Source of the DNA: Panagrolaimus kolymaensis
Taxonomy: Eukaryota; Nematoda; Chromadorea; Rhabditida; Panagrolaimidae
Direction: 5' to 3'
Assembly: GCA_028622995.1 (NCBI GenBank)
Contig: JAJQJQ010000004.1
Span: 9,362,001-9,426,000, forward strand
Length of the DNA stretch: 64,000 nucleotides
Shown: positions 36,824-48,679 of the stretch, piece after piece
Position numbering within the stretch: the first letter of the stretch is position 1
Layout of the letters: every line of letters starts with the position of its first letter
Made by a program: the position numbers and the translations under genes
Notes under the pieces: model-generated
The model's input: the letters and a program-made list of their open reading frames with translations, nothing else
What the model was told of the DNA's origin: nothing
Database searches by the model: none

Positions 36824-37060
36824 ATGTGTCACGGAAGCGAGCATTGTCATTGCCATTATAATCATGGTTATGGCCATCACGGTGGATATTACAATAATGG
36901 AGGAGGATATTATGGCGGCGGCGGACATCATAATGGTCACCATGATCATCACGATCATGGCCATCATGGCTATGAACATGGAGGATATTATGAACCTCAT
37001 TATTATGATCATCATCATCATCATCACGGCCATCATGGACATGGTCATGGACATTGTTAA
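36824..37060 (+). CDS. His/Gly/Tyr-rich metal-binding-like peptide 2
   Basis: A single exon of 78 residues, TAA stop. It begins MCHGSEHCHCHYNHGYGHH, then GGYYNNGGGYYGGGG, His-Gly-Asp repeats, PHYYDHHHHHHGHH and ends GHGHGHC. CHC and HxH units are typical chelating motifs; Gly/Tyr repeats suggest a flexible chain. There is no signal peptide or membrane segment. Near-identical to the inverted copy at 47117-47344 (75 residues), and related to the gene at 35650. Probably a Zn/Cu-binding peptide; the function is inferred from composition only. Confidence 0.8.
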   Translation: MCHGSEHCHCHYNHGYGHHGGYYNNGGGYYGGGGHHNGHHDHHDHGHHGYEHGGYYEPHYYDHHHHHHGHHGHGHGHC

Positions 37061-37627
37061 AAAAATTCTGAATTATTTTTTCTTTGTAAATAAGCATAAC
37101 TGTACAATAATTTAATTAATTTATTTTTGAAAATAAAATCATTTTTTATTTATAAAACTGTTTCCCTTTGGCTTGTCATCAAAAAATTAATAGTTTCACT
37201 GAATTTATTTTTTTACATTTTCCATTTGAATTTAAGAATCAAATTTTTTTATATTCGTTTTATACTAACTTTTTAAAGTGAGGATTTTGGACTCAGGTGC
37301 CAATGCGTTAGCCAAAAATTTAACCTTGAATTAAACTGAGATCAAAAATAAGATTTTCGAAAATGGTAATTATTTTTGGGAAGTCACTTAAAAACTGCGT
37401 AATTCTTTGTTCATTAGTTATTTTTATAACAACAAAAAAAACTGTACCGGCATGTATAAATTTGTTAAAAATAAAAAAAAACTGCGCAAGTTTTTGAATG
37501 CCTCCAATGCAATTATTTTAAAATAAACATTGCTTTTGAAAGTCTAAAATCATTTACGAACCTTTCGGCATTTCTTAATTTATTATTAATTCCATTATTT
37601 ACAAACATATTTATTATTATAATTTTT

Positions 37628-38378
37628 TTAATAATAAGCATAAACGTTTTTTTCATAATTTGGTTGTCCTGGAAATACGCTTGATGGATCATATTGCCAT
37701 TGAAAGGTATAAGCTGGAGGTTCTTGACGGGATTTTAAAAACTGTAATTGATAAAAATTATATAAAAATAGATGGAAATTAGGATGAATTTTAACCAAAA
37801 AATGGCAATGAAGATCAAGAAAAACTGTGTTGAAAAATTTAAAAAAAACTTGATTTTGTTTTTATAAAAAAAATTAAAAGTAAAAACTGCATACGCTTCC
37901 GTTTCCCGGTATTTTTAAAGTTAACTGAGTTACCAAAACAAAGGAAAGATAAACTACACAAGTAATTCTTTATGGGTTTTTTCTTTAAAAACTGGATAAA
38001 CTGATGATTTTTTTTTCTTACAAATATTAACTTTTCCGTGACCATCAAAGTCTGGCAATAAAAAAGCAAAAAAAAAACTGTCCATAGTGTATTCGATTTA
38101 TTAAATATTTAAAAAAACTGCGGATTTTTTTTTCAGGATCATAACGATCGCCATTTTAATTAATTTTCTTTACAAAAAAAGCTCTCGAAACAAAAATAAA
38201 ATTTTTTTTAATAAAATAACTGACCAATATATTTTAAAACAAAAAAAACTGAAAACCTTACCATAAAAATAGCTGAAAAAGCTCCAGTAACAATAATAAT
38301 AAATGAAATTAATAATAAATATAAAAAGAATTCATCAATTGTTAAATCATCTGCGATATTGCTACTCGATCGATTCAT
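37628..38378 (-). CDS. Small single-pass membrane protein, 76 residues
   Basis: Two exons, 38378-38262 and 37741-37628, phase 0, TAA stop. Residues 1-18 are polar (MNRSSSNIADDLTIDEFF). About 19-40 form one hydrophobic helix (YLLLISFIIIVTGAFSAIFM), followed by FLKSRQEPPAYTFQWQYDP and the end NYEKNVYAYY. There is no cleavable signal, so it is probably signal-anchored. The family is not recognised. Its 520-base intron holds about ten AAACTG motifs in the opposite orientation to the gene. The 3' splice site itself is TTACAG/TTTTT. Confidence 0.75.
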
Positions 38379-39270
38379 TTTTTAAACAAACAAAAATATT
38401 AATAAATAAATAAAATTTTAGGTTTATAATTAATAAACACTCAATTTCAGCAAAATCCAGAAAAGTTTGAAAACAAAAACGGAAACAAGTTTTTGTTTCT
38501 GTCAAAAATAAATTGCGATAATCCAAAAATCCAATAAGTCAATCACACAAAAAAAAGAAAACTTGTTTTTAGAAAATCCATTTTTACAAAAGCAAGCGCT
38601 AAAGAAAAGCTAAAGCAAAGCTAAAAGTAAAAAAAGCTTTTAAAAATCTCGTCCTCATTCCCAAACCAAATCGGAGGAAAGAGAGAAAATAAAAGGAAAG
38701 GAATTGACTCTTCAATCTTCAATTTATTCTTTTTTTTTGTTCAACAAAAAAAACGTTATTGTTCTTCTTTTTTTTGTTGTTTTTGATTTGAGTGAAGCGC
38801 TCGTCGTTAAAAAGAGAAAAGAAAGATGAGTATTTGAGAATGAGAGAGTTCATCCCATCATTCACCACTCTCAATTTGTGCATCATTTTGAGTGGATATA
38901 GCTAAAGTTAGAGAGACGAAAGAAAGTATATATAAAATAAAAAAATAAAAATTAAACTGGAAGACTGGAAATTTTATAAAAACAAAAAAGTTTTTTGAGT
39001 TTTTTTTAGAAAATTTTACAAATAAATTGTTTTTTCAATAATAAAATTAAATTCAAGAATCATCAGTTTTGAAAAAAAAATTGGAAATTTTAATTTTTTT
39101 TATATGCAGATTTCCAAATTTTTCAAGTAAAATATTTTTTTGTAAAAATACATATCCAAAAAGTTCTTGACTCGACATCTTTTTTTAAATGTGGAAATTA
39201 TTTTTTTTTGCACTGTTAATTATTTTTTGAAAATAGTCGAATAAAAATATTTTTAAAGCATATATTTATT
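38379..39270. other. Intergenic region between small membrane gene and GT31 gene 1
   Basis: Promoter side of the membrane gene and 3' flank of the GT31 gene. It is rich in A-tracts and GAGAGAGA/AAAGAGAG runs around 38690-38930. No exon seen. Confidence 0.45.
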
Positions 39271-41032
39271 TTATACCAAAAATTTCCATAAACTATATCT
39301 AAAAACATGGGTCGTAATAATTTGTTGACAACCATCAAAATGGCATTGAAAAAATATTCCATCACTTTGTAAAGCATATCGAACATCGGTAATATTTTTA
39401 ATTATAATAAATTTATCTTCGCCATGAATTCGGCCGATATTAGTTTCAACGGCTAATTTTCCAGTTAAAAAAACATCTTCCAATTTTAAAAAATGAACTT
39501 TATGATGAATTAAATAATTCCATTGTTTTAAAATTACAGCCGCGGAAGTCATATATCCAAGGCCACTGCAAAATGGATCAAAGAATTTCACGGAGTTTGC
39601 AATTTCTGCGTCACTCACGGACCTAAAAAAATATTTAATTATCTTGAAAAATTAGAAAACTGTGGAATTTTTTGGTTTGGCTTTATGAAACAAGAAATTA
39701 ATGGTTTTTTGAGTTTTGATAATTTTTTTATCTAAAAAATATTATGCAAAAATTTATGAAAAACTTTGATTCAAAAAAAAAATTTAGTATTTTTTCTTGA
39801 AAAATAAATTTTAATATTAAAAAGTTTGTGAGCTTAGAAATTTTGTTGTTTTGTCTTTAAAAACTTATAAAAACTGAATTCTCCAATAATTTTTAATGTT
39901 TTTTCTCAAAAAAGCAAATTTGCTAATTTTAAATTTTCATTAAAAATTAAAAAAAATTTTTGAAGCAAAAATTTGTTCCTTATTTTTTTGAGTCTCTAAG
40001 TCTCTCGCATCATAGTAATAAGTAAACGAAACATACCACTTTCCTTTGGTACCATTTTTATTTCTCACCACTTCGGGCTTAGACCAAACATGACAAAAAT
40101 AATTATTTTGTAATACCTTTGATTTTTCAATTAAAGTTGTTTTCATTTTATCAACATCCACGACCACGTCATCATCGGTTTTAATAATAAATAAATTTTC
40201 TTTATTCTTCTCACAATTTTCTGCCACAAATTTCATCCAACTAATATCTTTTAAAGTTAAATTTTCGTAATGTTCAAAGAAATTTGCTTGAAGGATATCT
40301 CCAAATTTATTTGATTCGTCTTCAATGGAATTTTGGAAACTTTCATTTTCACTTTCACTTTCTCCGCCGCCGCTTTTAATTAAACCCATAACAAAAATAA
40401 TTTCAAAACCAATTTGATTTTGAAGGAATTTATGACCAATGGTGGATCGAATATACGAACGCCGAATATTATTTGATGGATGAGAAAGAAAAAATATTAT
40501 TGTTGTTGTTGTATCTTTTTTGTTGTTGTTGTTGTTGGTTGAAGAAGAAGGAGGATTGTTGGAACAAGCAGAAATATTAGGAAATATTAGAATTGGATAA
40601 TCAAAGGGATTAACAATCTAGAAATTTTGTGATTTTGTAATAAAAATTATTTATCTTGGCGTGTAAAAAAATTTTTTTTGATTGGTTCGACAACGATTAA
40701 ATTTTTAGTCTCGAAGCGATTTTTAATTAAAAAGTCTGTAAAAAATAAAGTTTTGGTAAAAATATTTTAGATTGAAAAAAAATATTTTTAATATTCCATA
40801 ATTTTTTTGGGAAAGAAATAAGCATTAAACTTACTTCATTTGTGGCTCCATAGGATCTTGATTCTTCATAAATATCTCTTCGAAATATTAAAAATATCAC
40901 AAAAAATGCTGAACCAAAATATGCGAAATAAAAAACTCTCCAAGCCCTCATTTTTTTTTGAGTCACCCAAAATCGTTTGTCCACTAACTTTTTTGATATA
41001 AATGAACGAAGCCAAACAAAAAAATAATCCAT
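39271..41032 (-). CDS. GT31 family (beta-1,3-galactosyltransferase-like) glycosyltransferase 1
   Basis: Three exons: 41032-40835, 40617-40037 and 39622-39271; 376 residues, frame intact through both junctions. It is a type II Golgi enzyme layout: short cytoplasmic part, one signal anchor at about residues 33-50 (VFYFAYFGSAFFVIFLIF), Asn/Thr-rich stem, then the catalytic domain. Family marks are FGDILQANFFEHYENLTLKD, the metal-binding IIKTDDDV (DDD at 214-216), and in exon 3 LEDVFLTGKLA (EDV-TG motif). The expected role is transfer of Gal or another hexose from a UDP-sugar to glycoprotein or glycolipid in the Golgi. The stem has a run of Asn and a Gly/Glu/Ser insert missing from paralog 2. It lies downstream of the DUF229 gene on the same strand. 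Confidence 0.88.
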
Positions 41033-41723
41033 ATTTTTAAATTTTATCAAACTTCAATAAATTTTCTAAACATCATTGATTAATTTTGTTTTTTTAAATA
41101 ATCGAATCAATGAATTAAATATACCAACAACATATTTATGGGAAAGAAATAATTTAAATAATCCCTAAATTATTTTATTGAACACTGGCCAGACTCTAAA
41201 AAAACACACTCCATTTTGATCACTTTAATTTGAAAAATGTTTGATCATTCAAAAATAAAAACAATTGGGGTTTAAAAAAATTTATTCTTTGATATTTATT
41301 GTAAATTTTTTATAAAAGTGCAGAACTCCAATTTTATTTTTATCAAAAAAAATTTTTAAGATCCATGGTTTCAACTCTTTATTTAGTGTGTTATGAATGC
41401 TACTGACGAATCACAAAAAATGTTCGCAAAGATCCCTTTGCTATCGATTTAAAAATTTTTTTAGTAAATTGGAAAAGGCTAAAAATTGCATTAAACAACA
41501 AAGGTTAAAAGTTAATAAGCGAAGAAAATTATAGTTGATCAGTGGAGAAAAAAATATTTATGTCTGTCTCAGTATCATTGCAAAAGCCTCAAAGCTAGCA
41601 AAAGCTATCAAAAAGTTAGTGTTTAAAAAAATAGGCAAGAAACAAAAACAAAATCCAATCATCACTCTTTATTTATTCTAACATTCACACAAATAAGTTA
41701 CATACAATTACAAAAAAAGAAAA

Positions 41724-44299
41724 TTAAACACAATGACATAATTTTCTGAGAATTGGACTATCAACACATTTTGAAGTATTGCCATATCTAAAAAGTAACA
41801 AACACATAAAAGCTCGATAAAAAGTAAGTAAGTGTTTACCTATTAACTCTTTCGATATCATTCAATGCAGTTAATTCACCAGTTGATTCATCTTCAATCA
41901 CGACACCTTCAAACATTGCATTGGATGGAGATTTAACAGAGAATTGTACACGATAATGGATAATTTTGGAATCGTCTTTTGATGAAGTTGGAATAGTACG
42001 AGATAAAGATGTAACATTGTTCAATTTCATCCATAAACATTTTCTCTGAAAAATGAATCATTAAAGCAATCGAAAAACAAAGGGTTACAGAAGCTACGAA
42101 AAACCCTTTAACTTAGCTCTAGCATTTGAAGTTAGTCAATCAATAAACTTACAATAACACTTTTTTCTTTAAAATAATCATGAATCTTTTGAAGTACCAT
42201 AACAGCAAATTTGGTTCCATTGGATGGTGATAATTCGACTTCTTCAAAACATGGACAAAATGATGTTGGAATTTCAGCTTCAAAACATGTTCGATGTGGA
42301 ATGGTTGAAAGTAAAGATATGCCACGAGGAAGTATTGGAGCTTTCATAGCTGTGAAGTTACCCTAAAAAACAAATCATTGCATTAGAAAAGGCATCAAAA
42401 AGTACGTATACCTGTAATGTTTGTTTGAGTAAAGCATGAAGATCAAAATGAGATGTTAAAACTTTGCTATTCTTTTTCAAGTTTGTTGCAAGCGTTGGAT
42501 GCTTCTTTTTGAACCATTCAGGTAAACGAACAGATAAAAATGGAATTTTTGCTTCTAATCGACCAAGAGAAGTTTGACGAAATTTAGTAATTCGTTGACC
42601 ATGATCAGAGAAAACTATAACAATGGATTTATTGAAAGTTGATTCCATATTTGAAAGAAATTCCACCAAATCATCATCCATATATTGAGGAGTATTCATT
42701 TTTGAATGAGATAGTTGATTATACCAGTGAAATACAAACCTTCTTTTACCATCATAAGCTGAAAAAAGGAGGGCATTAGAGATCATCGATAAACAAGTGG
42801 CACAAAGTTGCAGAAAAATTCGCAGAAATCCAAAAAGCAAACGATCAAGTAATTACAGCAGCCCAAGTTTAAGATACCTATAAACACCAAAACAACTAAC
42901 CTTTGAGAAACGATTCAAGATGATTCAAATAAATTTTATGTAATGGAGTATCATGATAGCAAAGCCTGTTACTTTCTTCGTATAAAACAGTCTTTTCGTA
43001 TGCTAAAGTCCATGGACGAAAATAATGATCAGTTGGCAGACGAGCTATAAATCCTTTATCAGCAACAGAATTAAATAATGTATATTCCATCCAATCTTCT
43101 GAATAATACGATGCATATCCTTTTTCACCAAAAGTAAAGAAAGGTAAATTTGTCCAATTATCAAAAATCACACTATCTTCATCCGGAATATTGGCTTGAA
43201 ATTCCTGAAATAATATGGGTTTCTTAATTAAGATTAATCATATAAAGAAGATACTACAAACCTTATTGTATTCACGGGCAGCATGTTCACCAAGTAAAAT
43301 CGGCATCAAGTTTGGAAAGCTATTTTCTCCAACTTTGACATGCTTTTCCATCGTTATAAATCCAAGCTTATCGAACATTTTTAGTGTATTTGGCATTTGT
43401 CGAAACATATTTGATCTTGACATTGAATCCATTCCAATCATAATGAAGCTGAGTTGATCTTCGGTTTCGTCTTCAAATGGCCTAAAACATTGATATTGAT
43501 ATATACGAATGCTCAAAAACGACAAAAATATTACTTTTGAGTTTGAATTGAGACATTTTGAGGTATAACCGTAGACCATAGATAACGATATGTTTCAATT
43601 CCTTCTTTATTAACACATGAAACATCCACCAAATCTTTAACAAGTTTGATTGGAGTTGAATTCATTGGTATCCATTTGTCGTATTTCACAGTATCATCAT
43701 TGACTCCAGAATTATGACCAAAGTAACGATATCGACATGTTGAGTCAGGATTTAGAAGAACCAATGTACCATTAACGAGAGAAGTTTCTTTTTTCTAAAA
43801 ACGTAAAAAAAGGTGAAAGAAGGAAAGAAAAGGAAAAAACAAACTTGATCAGAATCACATTCAAGAGGTGAAAGCTTTTCATAATATTGTAATATTCTTG
43901 GATCAAATGGATTTGCAACATATTTACAGCCTTCGTCATTCAAGAAATTAAAACTAGCCTAAAAAAATGGTTGTTGGTTAAACAAACTTTGAAAAAACTT
44001 GAAAATGAATCAAAAAAAAAAATACGTAAGATCCTCAAAAAAAGGTTCCGCTGCTGCGGTAAAGGAGCAATTTGCCAACACAAATTGTTTAGCCTAAATT
44101 ATTGCATTTCAGCACCCATCAATCAATTAATAAAAATAAAGTAAAAACTCACATCAATGCTTTCCAACCTTCCAAGCAACGTTTCATTTTGAAAGAAGAA
44201 GAAATACCATAGCACCATAATTCCAAGAAATATAAGTATCAAATATTTAAAACTTTTTTTCATCATTGAAAATGAGGAGGATGAAGACGACGACGACAT
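41724..44299 (-). CDS. DUF229 family protein (sulfatase-like fold)
   Basis: Nine exons: 44299-44153, 43958-43845, 43794-43535, 43481-43262, 43204-42901, 42758-42412, 42362-42153, 42045-41840 and 41787-41724, totalling 623 residues; all phases close. It has a Ser-rich start and a signal anchor at about 17-35 (type II). Marks of the nematode-expanded DUF229 family are IGMDSMSR (near 189-196) with FRQMPNTL, GEKGYASYYSEDWMEYTLF, and FSDHGQR (near 398-404). These correspond to metal-site regions of the alkaline phosphatase/sulfatase superfamily. The C-terminus CHC is typical. The true substrate is not known for this family. Introns are mostly about 50-100 bases, without AAACTG motifs. It is flanked on both sides by GT31 genes on the same strand. 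Confidence 0.92.
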
Positions 44300-44948
44300 G
44301 ATTGGAAGTGTTAAAGAAACTCCAAATGCCGTAAAATTACAACTATTTTGATGAATGTTTGGAATCGCTAAAATTAATTTGCATAAAGCTTTTCAAAAGA
44401 AACGATGCCGAGAAAAGGGTTGCATTTTTTCTTTCTTATATTCATTAAAATATATTACAACAACAACAATCGTTTATTGATCAGACAAGAAAAAATATTA
44501 AAAAAAGGTCCAATTAATCAAAATAAAAAACGGAGAAGAGCATTGTGATGGCTAATAGCCATGCTTTTATATTGCGGTGGTTATTAGTAATGATTATTGG
44601 TCTAAAAACGAGACAGTGGCCGGCCTTTGTTAGCATGAGTCTAAAGTGTAATGCAAGAAAGGAGTAAACCTATCTGCTGATGATTCAAAGAGAAAAAATG
44701 CAAAATATAAAGCGTCGTACTTTTTGTTTTGTTTTGGGAAAGCTTAATTTTGTGCTCAAATTAGAAAATGCCGGTTTCTCCACTTCCTTAACCTCCTCTC
44801 CATAATCACGACTTTTAAGGCCCAAGTTTTACGTTTAGTCAAAAATGATTGTTATCACACAAAAAAGACACATAAGCTTAAAGAAACGTTTATTTGAACA
44901 TCTAAATATCCTAATCAAAATACATAAATACAAATGAATAATCTAATA

Positions 44949-46495
44949 TCAAAATATTGTACCATTTTTAAAGAGTTGTTCCAAATCCGTTTCAAAGATA
45001 TGTTTCCACATAATTTCTTGATGACCATTATAATGACATTGAAAAAAGATACCATTTGGTTTTTCTTCTATAGATTGAGTAACATTTTCTCGAACTATAA
45101 CGAATTCATCTGGAGCATGAATACGGCCAACATATGTATTAGCAGCTAATTTACCAGTAACAAAGAAATCTTCCATTTTATGATAATGTACTTTATGATG
45201 AATCAAATATTTCCATTGTTTGATTATTACAGCCGTTGATGTTGCATATGCTACTCCACTACAATATGCAGGATAATAGTTGTACCATCCAGATATTTCA
45301 CTTGTTGGGATATAACTGAAAAAAGGTTGTGGTTAGATACTAAGGAAGCTGAAGAAGTTATAAAACATACTATCGTGATCCATTTTCTCTAATGATAGGC
45401 ATATTTTTGTTCCATTGATGGCATCGATAGTTTTCTTGCAGTATGTTTGAATGTTTCGGCAACATTTCATTCATCTTTTTGACATTAATCGCGACATCAT
45501 CATCCGTTTTGATTATGAATGGATTACGTTCAGCACAGTTTTCAGCTACAAATCTTATCCATGCGATATCTTTTGTTGATAAATTCCAATAATGTTCATT
45601 CAATTCAGCTTGAAGGATATCACCATAATCAGCTGCTTCTTGTTCGATCATTTCTTGTTCACTTTGATCTTTGGCTTTTCCCATAACATATATCAAATCA
45701 TAATTGAAATATTCCTTCAAAGCTTCATCACCCATGGATGAACGATATCGTTGACGCTTCGAAACATAACTTGGATGAGAGAGAACAAAGACTATAGCAT
45801 TTTTCGATGAATTTTTGTTAGAACATGCAGGAATATTTGGTTTGATGATGAAAGGATACGCATAAGGATTGATTACCTGAAAAAGTAAAAAAGTGAGAGA
45901 GGTTTATTGAGAAAAGTTTATAGTCAAATCAAAAGGAAGCAACACAATGCTGAATACTCAATTGAAAAAGGATCATGAAAGTAACTGGGATTGCCTGAGC
46001 ATAAAGACTAAGTAAGAAAAAGATTTGCTTCCATTTTCATGGAAGCATTCCAAAATTTAGTTTTTTTACAAACCACTTATAAAAAGGGTTTGAATCAATT
46101 TTAATACCTTTAGGTAATAAAAATTACAAGGAATTCATCCAAGGAAAATGTTTACATTTTGTGGAGAAACGAATGCAAGCGTGATTTTGAGGCTGGGGTT
46201 AGAAAACGAAAGAAAGAACAATTTTTGATACAAAAACTTTTTTGTTTGAAAACATTTTTTTTTTTGAAGCAACGAAAAAAATGAAAGAAAAGAAACTTAC
46301 TTCATTTGTTGCACCATATGAATATGATTCTTCACCATTCATTCGTTGATAGATTCCATATAAAATAATAAAAATTGCAAAAAATATAAAACCAAAAAAT
46401 CCAATATAAAATATTCGTCGAAATGATAATCGTGGCATTTTTTTTGTTTGTTGATGTTTTGATTGATGAATGAATAAATTTTGGACTTGCATCAT
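44949..46495 (-). CDS. GT31 family (beta-1,3-galactosyltransferase-like) glycosyltransferase 2
   Basis: Three exons: 46495-46301, 45876-45371 and 45315-44949; 355 residues. Intron positions and phases match GT31 gene 1, so the two are duplicates. Signal anchor at about 29-48 (FYIGFFGFIFFAIFIILYGI), then SYSYGATNE, VINPYAYPFIIKPNIPACSN, YGDILQAELNEHYWNLSTKD, IIKTDDDV (DDD at 190-192), and MEDFFVTGKLAANTYVGRIH. It is a Golgi lumenal UDP-sugar transferase; the acceptor is unknown. The codons and introns look less AT-extreme than those of gene 1, and it has no AAACTG motifs. Confidence 0.9.
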
Positions 46496-47116
46496 TTTTG
46501 CTTTCAACTAATTTTGTGAAATTTGCATACTTCCTTTTTTTCATTCAAGAGTGAGAAACATGCATGCATGGATTTTTTAAAGCAAATATTAAAAATAGAA
46601 AAACTGTAGTTGAGTGGTCTAAATCTTCTTTATTTTTGGACTTTTATATCAAACATTGTTGATGTTAGTTGTTTGACTAATGCAAATTGCAATCCAGAAA
46701 CATCGTCTAATAAAATACAGGTGATACTTTTTTTAAATATAAACTGCGCATATTGATGATGTTAGATGTTTTAAGGCAGAATTATTTTCAAAAAAAAGAG
46801 GAAATGATTCAAAAATTTTTCAACTTTGTTGTTGGCATCTTTTTGACCTCCTCGATTTTGAGATTCACACATTTATTCAAAACAACGAATTTTTATTGAA
46901 GCTATTTTTCTTAACTTCCTTCGTTTATAATTTTATTGGTTCTTTTTTTATTACTGAAACTGTGTTTTTCGAATGAATTAAGGTTGTTGAAATAAAGATA
47001 GTAGAAAATAAAAAATGAAGAATTTTATTAAAAAATTAAAGCAAATAACAAAATTAAATTACAAAATAAAAACCCGATTAACAAACAAACATAATAATTT
47101 TTTGTTTTGTTTAAAT

Positions 47117-47344
47117 TTAACAATGTCCATGGCCATGTCCATGATGGCCGTGATGATGTTCATAATAATGGGGTTCATAATATCCTCCATGTTCATAGCC
47201 ATGATGGCCATGATGGTGGTGATCATAGTAACCTCCATTATGATGTCCGCCGCCATAATATCCTCCTCCATTATTGTAATATCCACCGTGATGGCCATAT
47301 CCATGATTATAATGGCAATGACAATGCTCGCTACCGTGACACAT
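47117..47344 (-). CDS. His/Gly/Tyr-rich metal-binding-like peptide 3 (inverted copy)
   Basis: A single exon of 75 residues, starting MCHGSEHCHCHYNHGYGHH and ending HGHGHGHC. It differs from the copy at 36824-37060 by a small number of substitutions and short repeat-length changes in the Gly and His runs (GGG versus GGGG; HHNGGYYDHHHHGHH). It is on the opposite strand, so the two form inverted repeats flanking about 10 kb with the membrane gene and the GT31/DUF229 cluster. Probable metal-binding peptide (inferred). Confidence 0.8.
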   Translation of the reverse strand: MCHGSEHCHCHYNHGYGHHGGYYNNGGGYYGGGHHNGGYYDHHHHGHHGYEHGGYYEPHYYEHHHGHHGHGHGHC

Positions 47345-47600
47345 TTTTTAACAAATTTATTTAAACTGGAATCTGAGAGAAATAATATTCAAATGAAAAC
47401 CTTTTTGAATGATGGAAAAAAGAGAAATAATGGGAATGCTTTTATACTGCAAAAAAAAAATGCTTTCTTAATCAATTTAAGGAGTGGAGTGAGAAAAATT
47501 TTAAGATAAGACGCTTTTTTGACGTCATGAAAAAAAGTAAACAATACCAATAAGAAAGATAAAAACTATTACGTAAGGTTATGATTGTTAAAGGCGGTGA
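47345..47600 (-). promoter_or_regulatory. Promoter of His-rich gene 3 (CRE, GATA, TATA)
   Basis: Mirror copy of the promoter at 36570-36823. TATA box TATAAAAG at 47446-47439, GATA site at 47510-47505, CRE-like TGACGTCA at 47520-47527, and the conserved block ACGTAATAGTTTTTATC beyond about 47555. Between GATA and TATA the two copies have diverged, while the elements themselves are intact. Confidence 0.7.
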
Positions 47601-48679
47601 TTCATATTTTAATACGTCTCGAAATGTGATGATTTTCATTTTAAAAAAATAAACAAAACTGTGCAGCTTGCTTTTTGATATTTTTCATAGATGAATTGCA
47701 AAATTTGATATTTTTTTCATGCAATTATGGATTTATTTAATTTTATGTTAACTGTGTTGGCAGCAAGCGTATTTCTTGCTCATTGTTTTTTTCTTTTTCA
47801 CTGAATTCCTTTTTTGGAATCATTATTTAAATTTTTTATGTTAGCTTTGGTTTAATTTTTTTATTATTATTTTAAAGTTATTTATGAAACTGGTTTGTCT
47901 GGGAATAATAATAAGGAATTTGGTGATTTATAAATTATAAATCTTTTTTTGAAGATTAGTTCTCTTTTTTTTTAACTTTAATAAAACTGTAGCCATTCGT
48001 TTGATCAGGAAACGAATTATTTAATTTTTTTTTTGAGTTTTTCTTGTTGGATCGATTCAAACTTTTCCAATTTGATAAAGCAAGGTAAATATCATTTTAA
48101 ACTGTCACCAATCCAAAAAGTTTATTTAATAATAATAGTAACTGGAAAAAATATTTCATCAAGAATTTCAAATTAACTGTAATAAGTTTATTTTAACTCA
48201 AGCTATAACTTTAATAACTTTTTTTCAATTTTATTTATTATTTTTAATTCCAGCGAACCTAAAATTTTATAAATGAAAACTGAATTCAAATTTTATCTTT
48301 TTTTTTAAACTGTTATCTCTTTTTAAGAAATAAGCTATACAGAACAAATCATTTTTATTATTCAAGCAAGCATCTCCCACAAACTATACTGACCAGGATC
48401 GCTTTTTTTTCTCTCACATTTTCTCTTTTGCTATTTGTTGTTTTTATGGTTGTTTCTAAGCAACATTATTTTTACTAAAAAAATATTTTTGGTTTTTGGA
48501 ACCAAAGTTAATGGGTTGTTTTCTATTTTCCTTGTAACTATGGCATTGGAAATAAAGTTCACCAAGAGCCCAAAAAAAATTAAGCATATATAAACTGGAG
48601 CTTTTGAAGAGTTGAACAAGAAAAAAATATTTTATAAATACTTTTTACATTTTGTTGAAGAAAAAAAAGAAGGATAATT
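47601..48679. other. Intergenic region
   Basis: Plus-oriented AAACTG motifs and A/T runs. A TATATAAA box lies at about 48586, some 95 bases before the start codon of the next gene. No other feature seen. Confidence 0.45.

Larger units (their letters stand above)
36385..39875 (+). repeat. Oriented AAACTG motif domain 5 (mostly +)
   Basis: Plus-oriented motifs at, among others, 36387, 37156, 37334, 37393, 37438, 37739, 37819, 38075, 38116, 38955, 39657 and 39868. Minus-oriented exceptions are near 36797 (a splice acceptor) and 39063. The genes from 37.6 kb onward are on the minus strand, so motif and gene orientation disagree here. Confidence 0.65.

Noticed and set aside
36810..37115. Other frames over the His-rich gene (Met/Ile-rich and Asp/His-rich)
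   Set aside because: Shadow frames of the CAT/CAC repeat; only the frame starting MCHGSEHC is conserved in the inverted copy with its own promoter.
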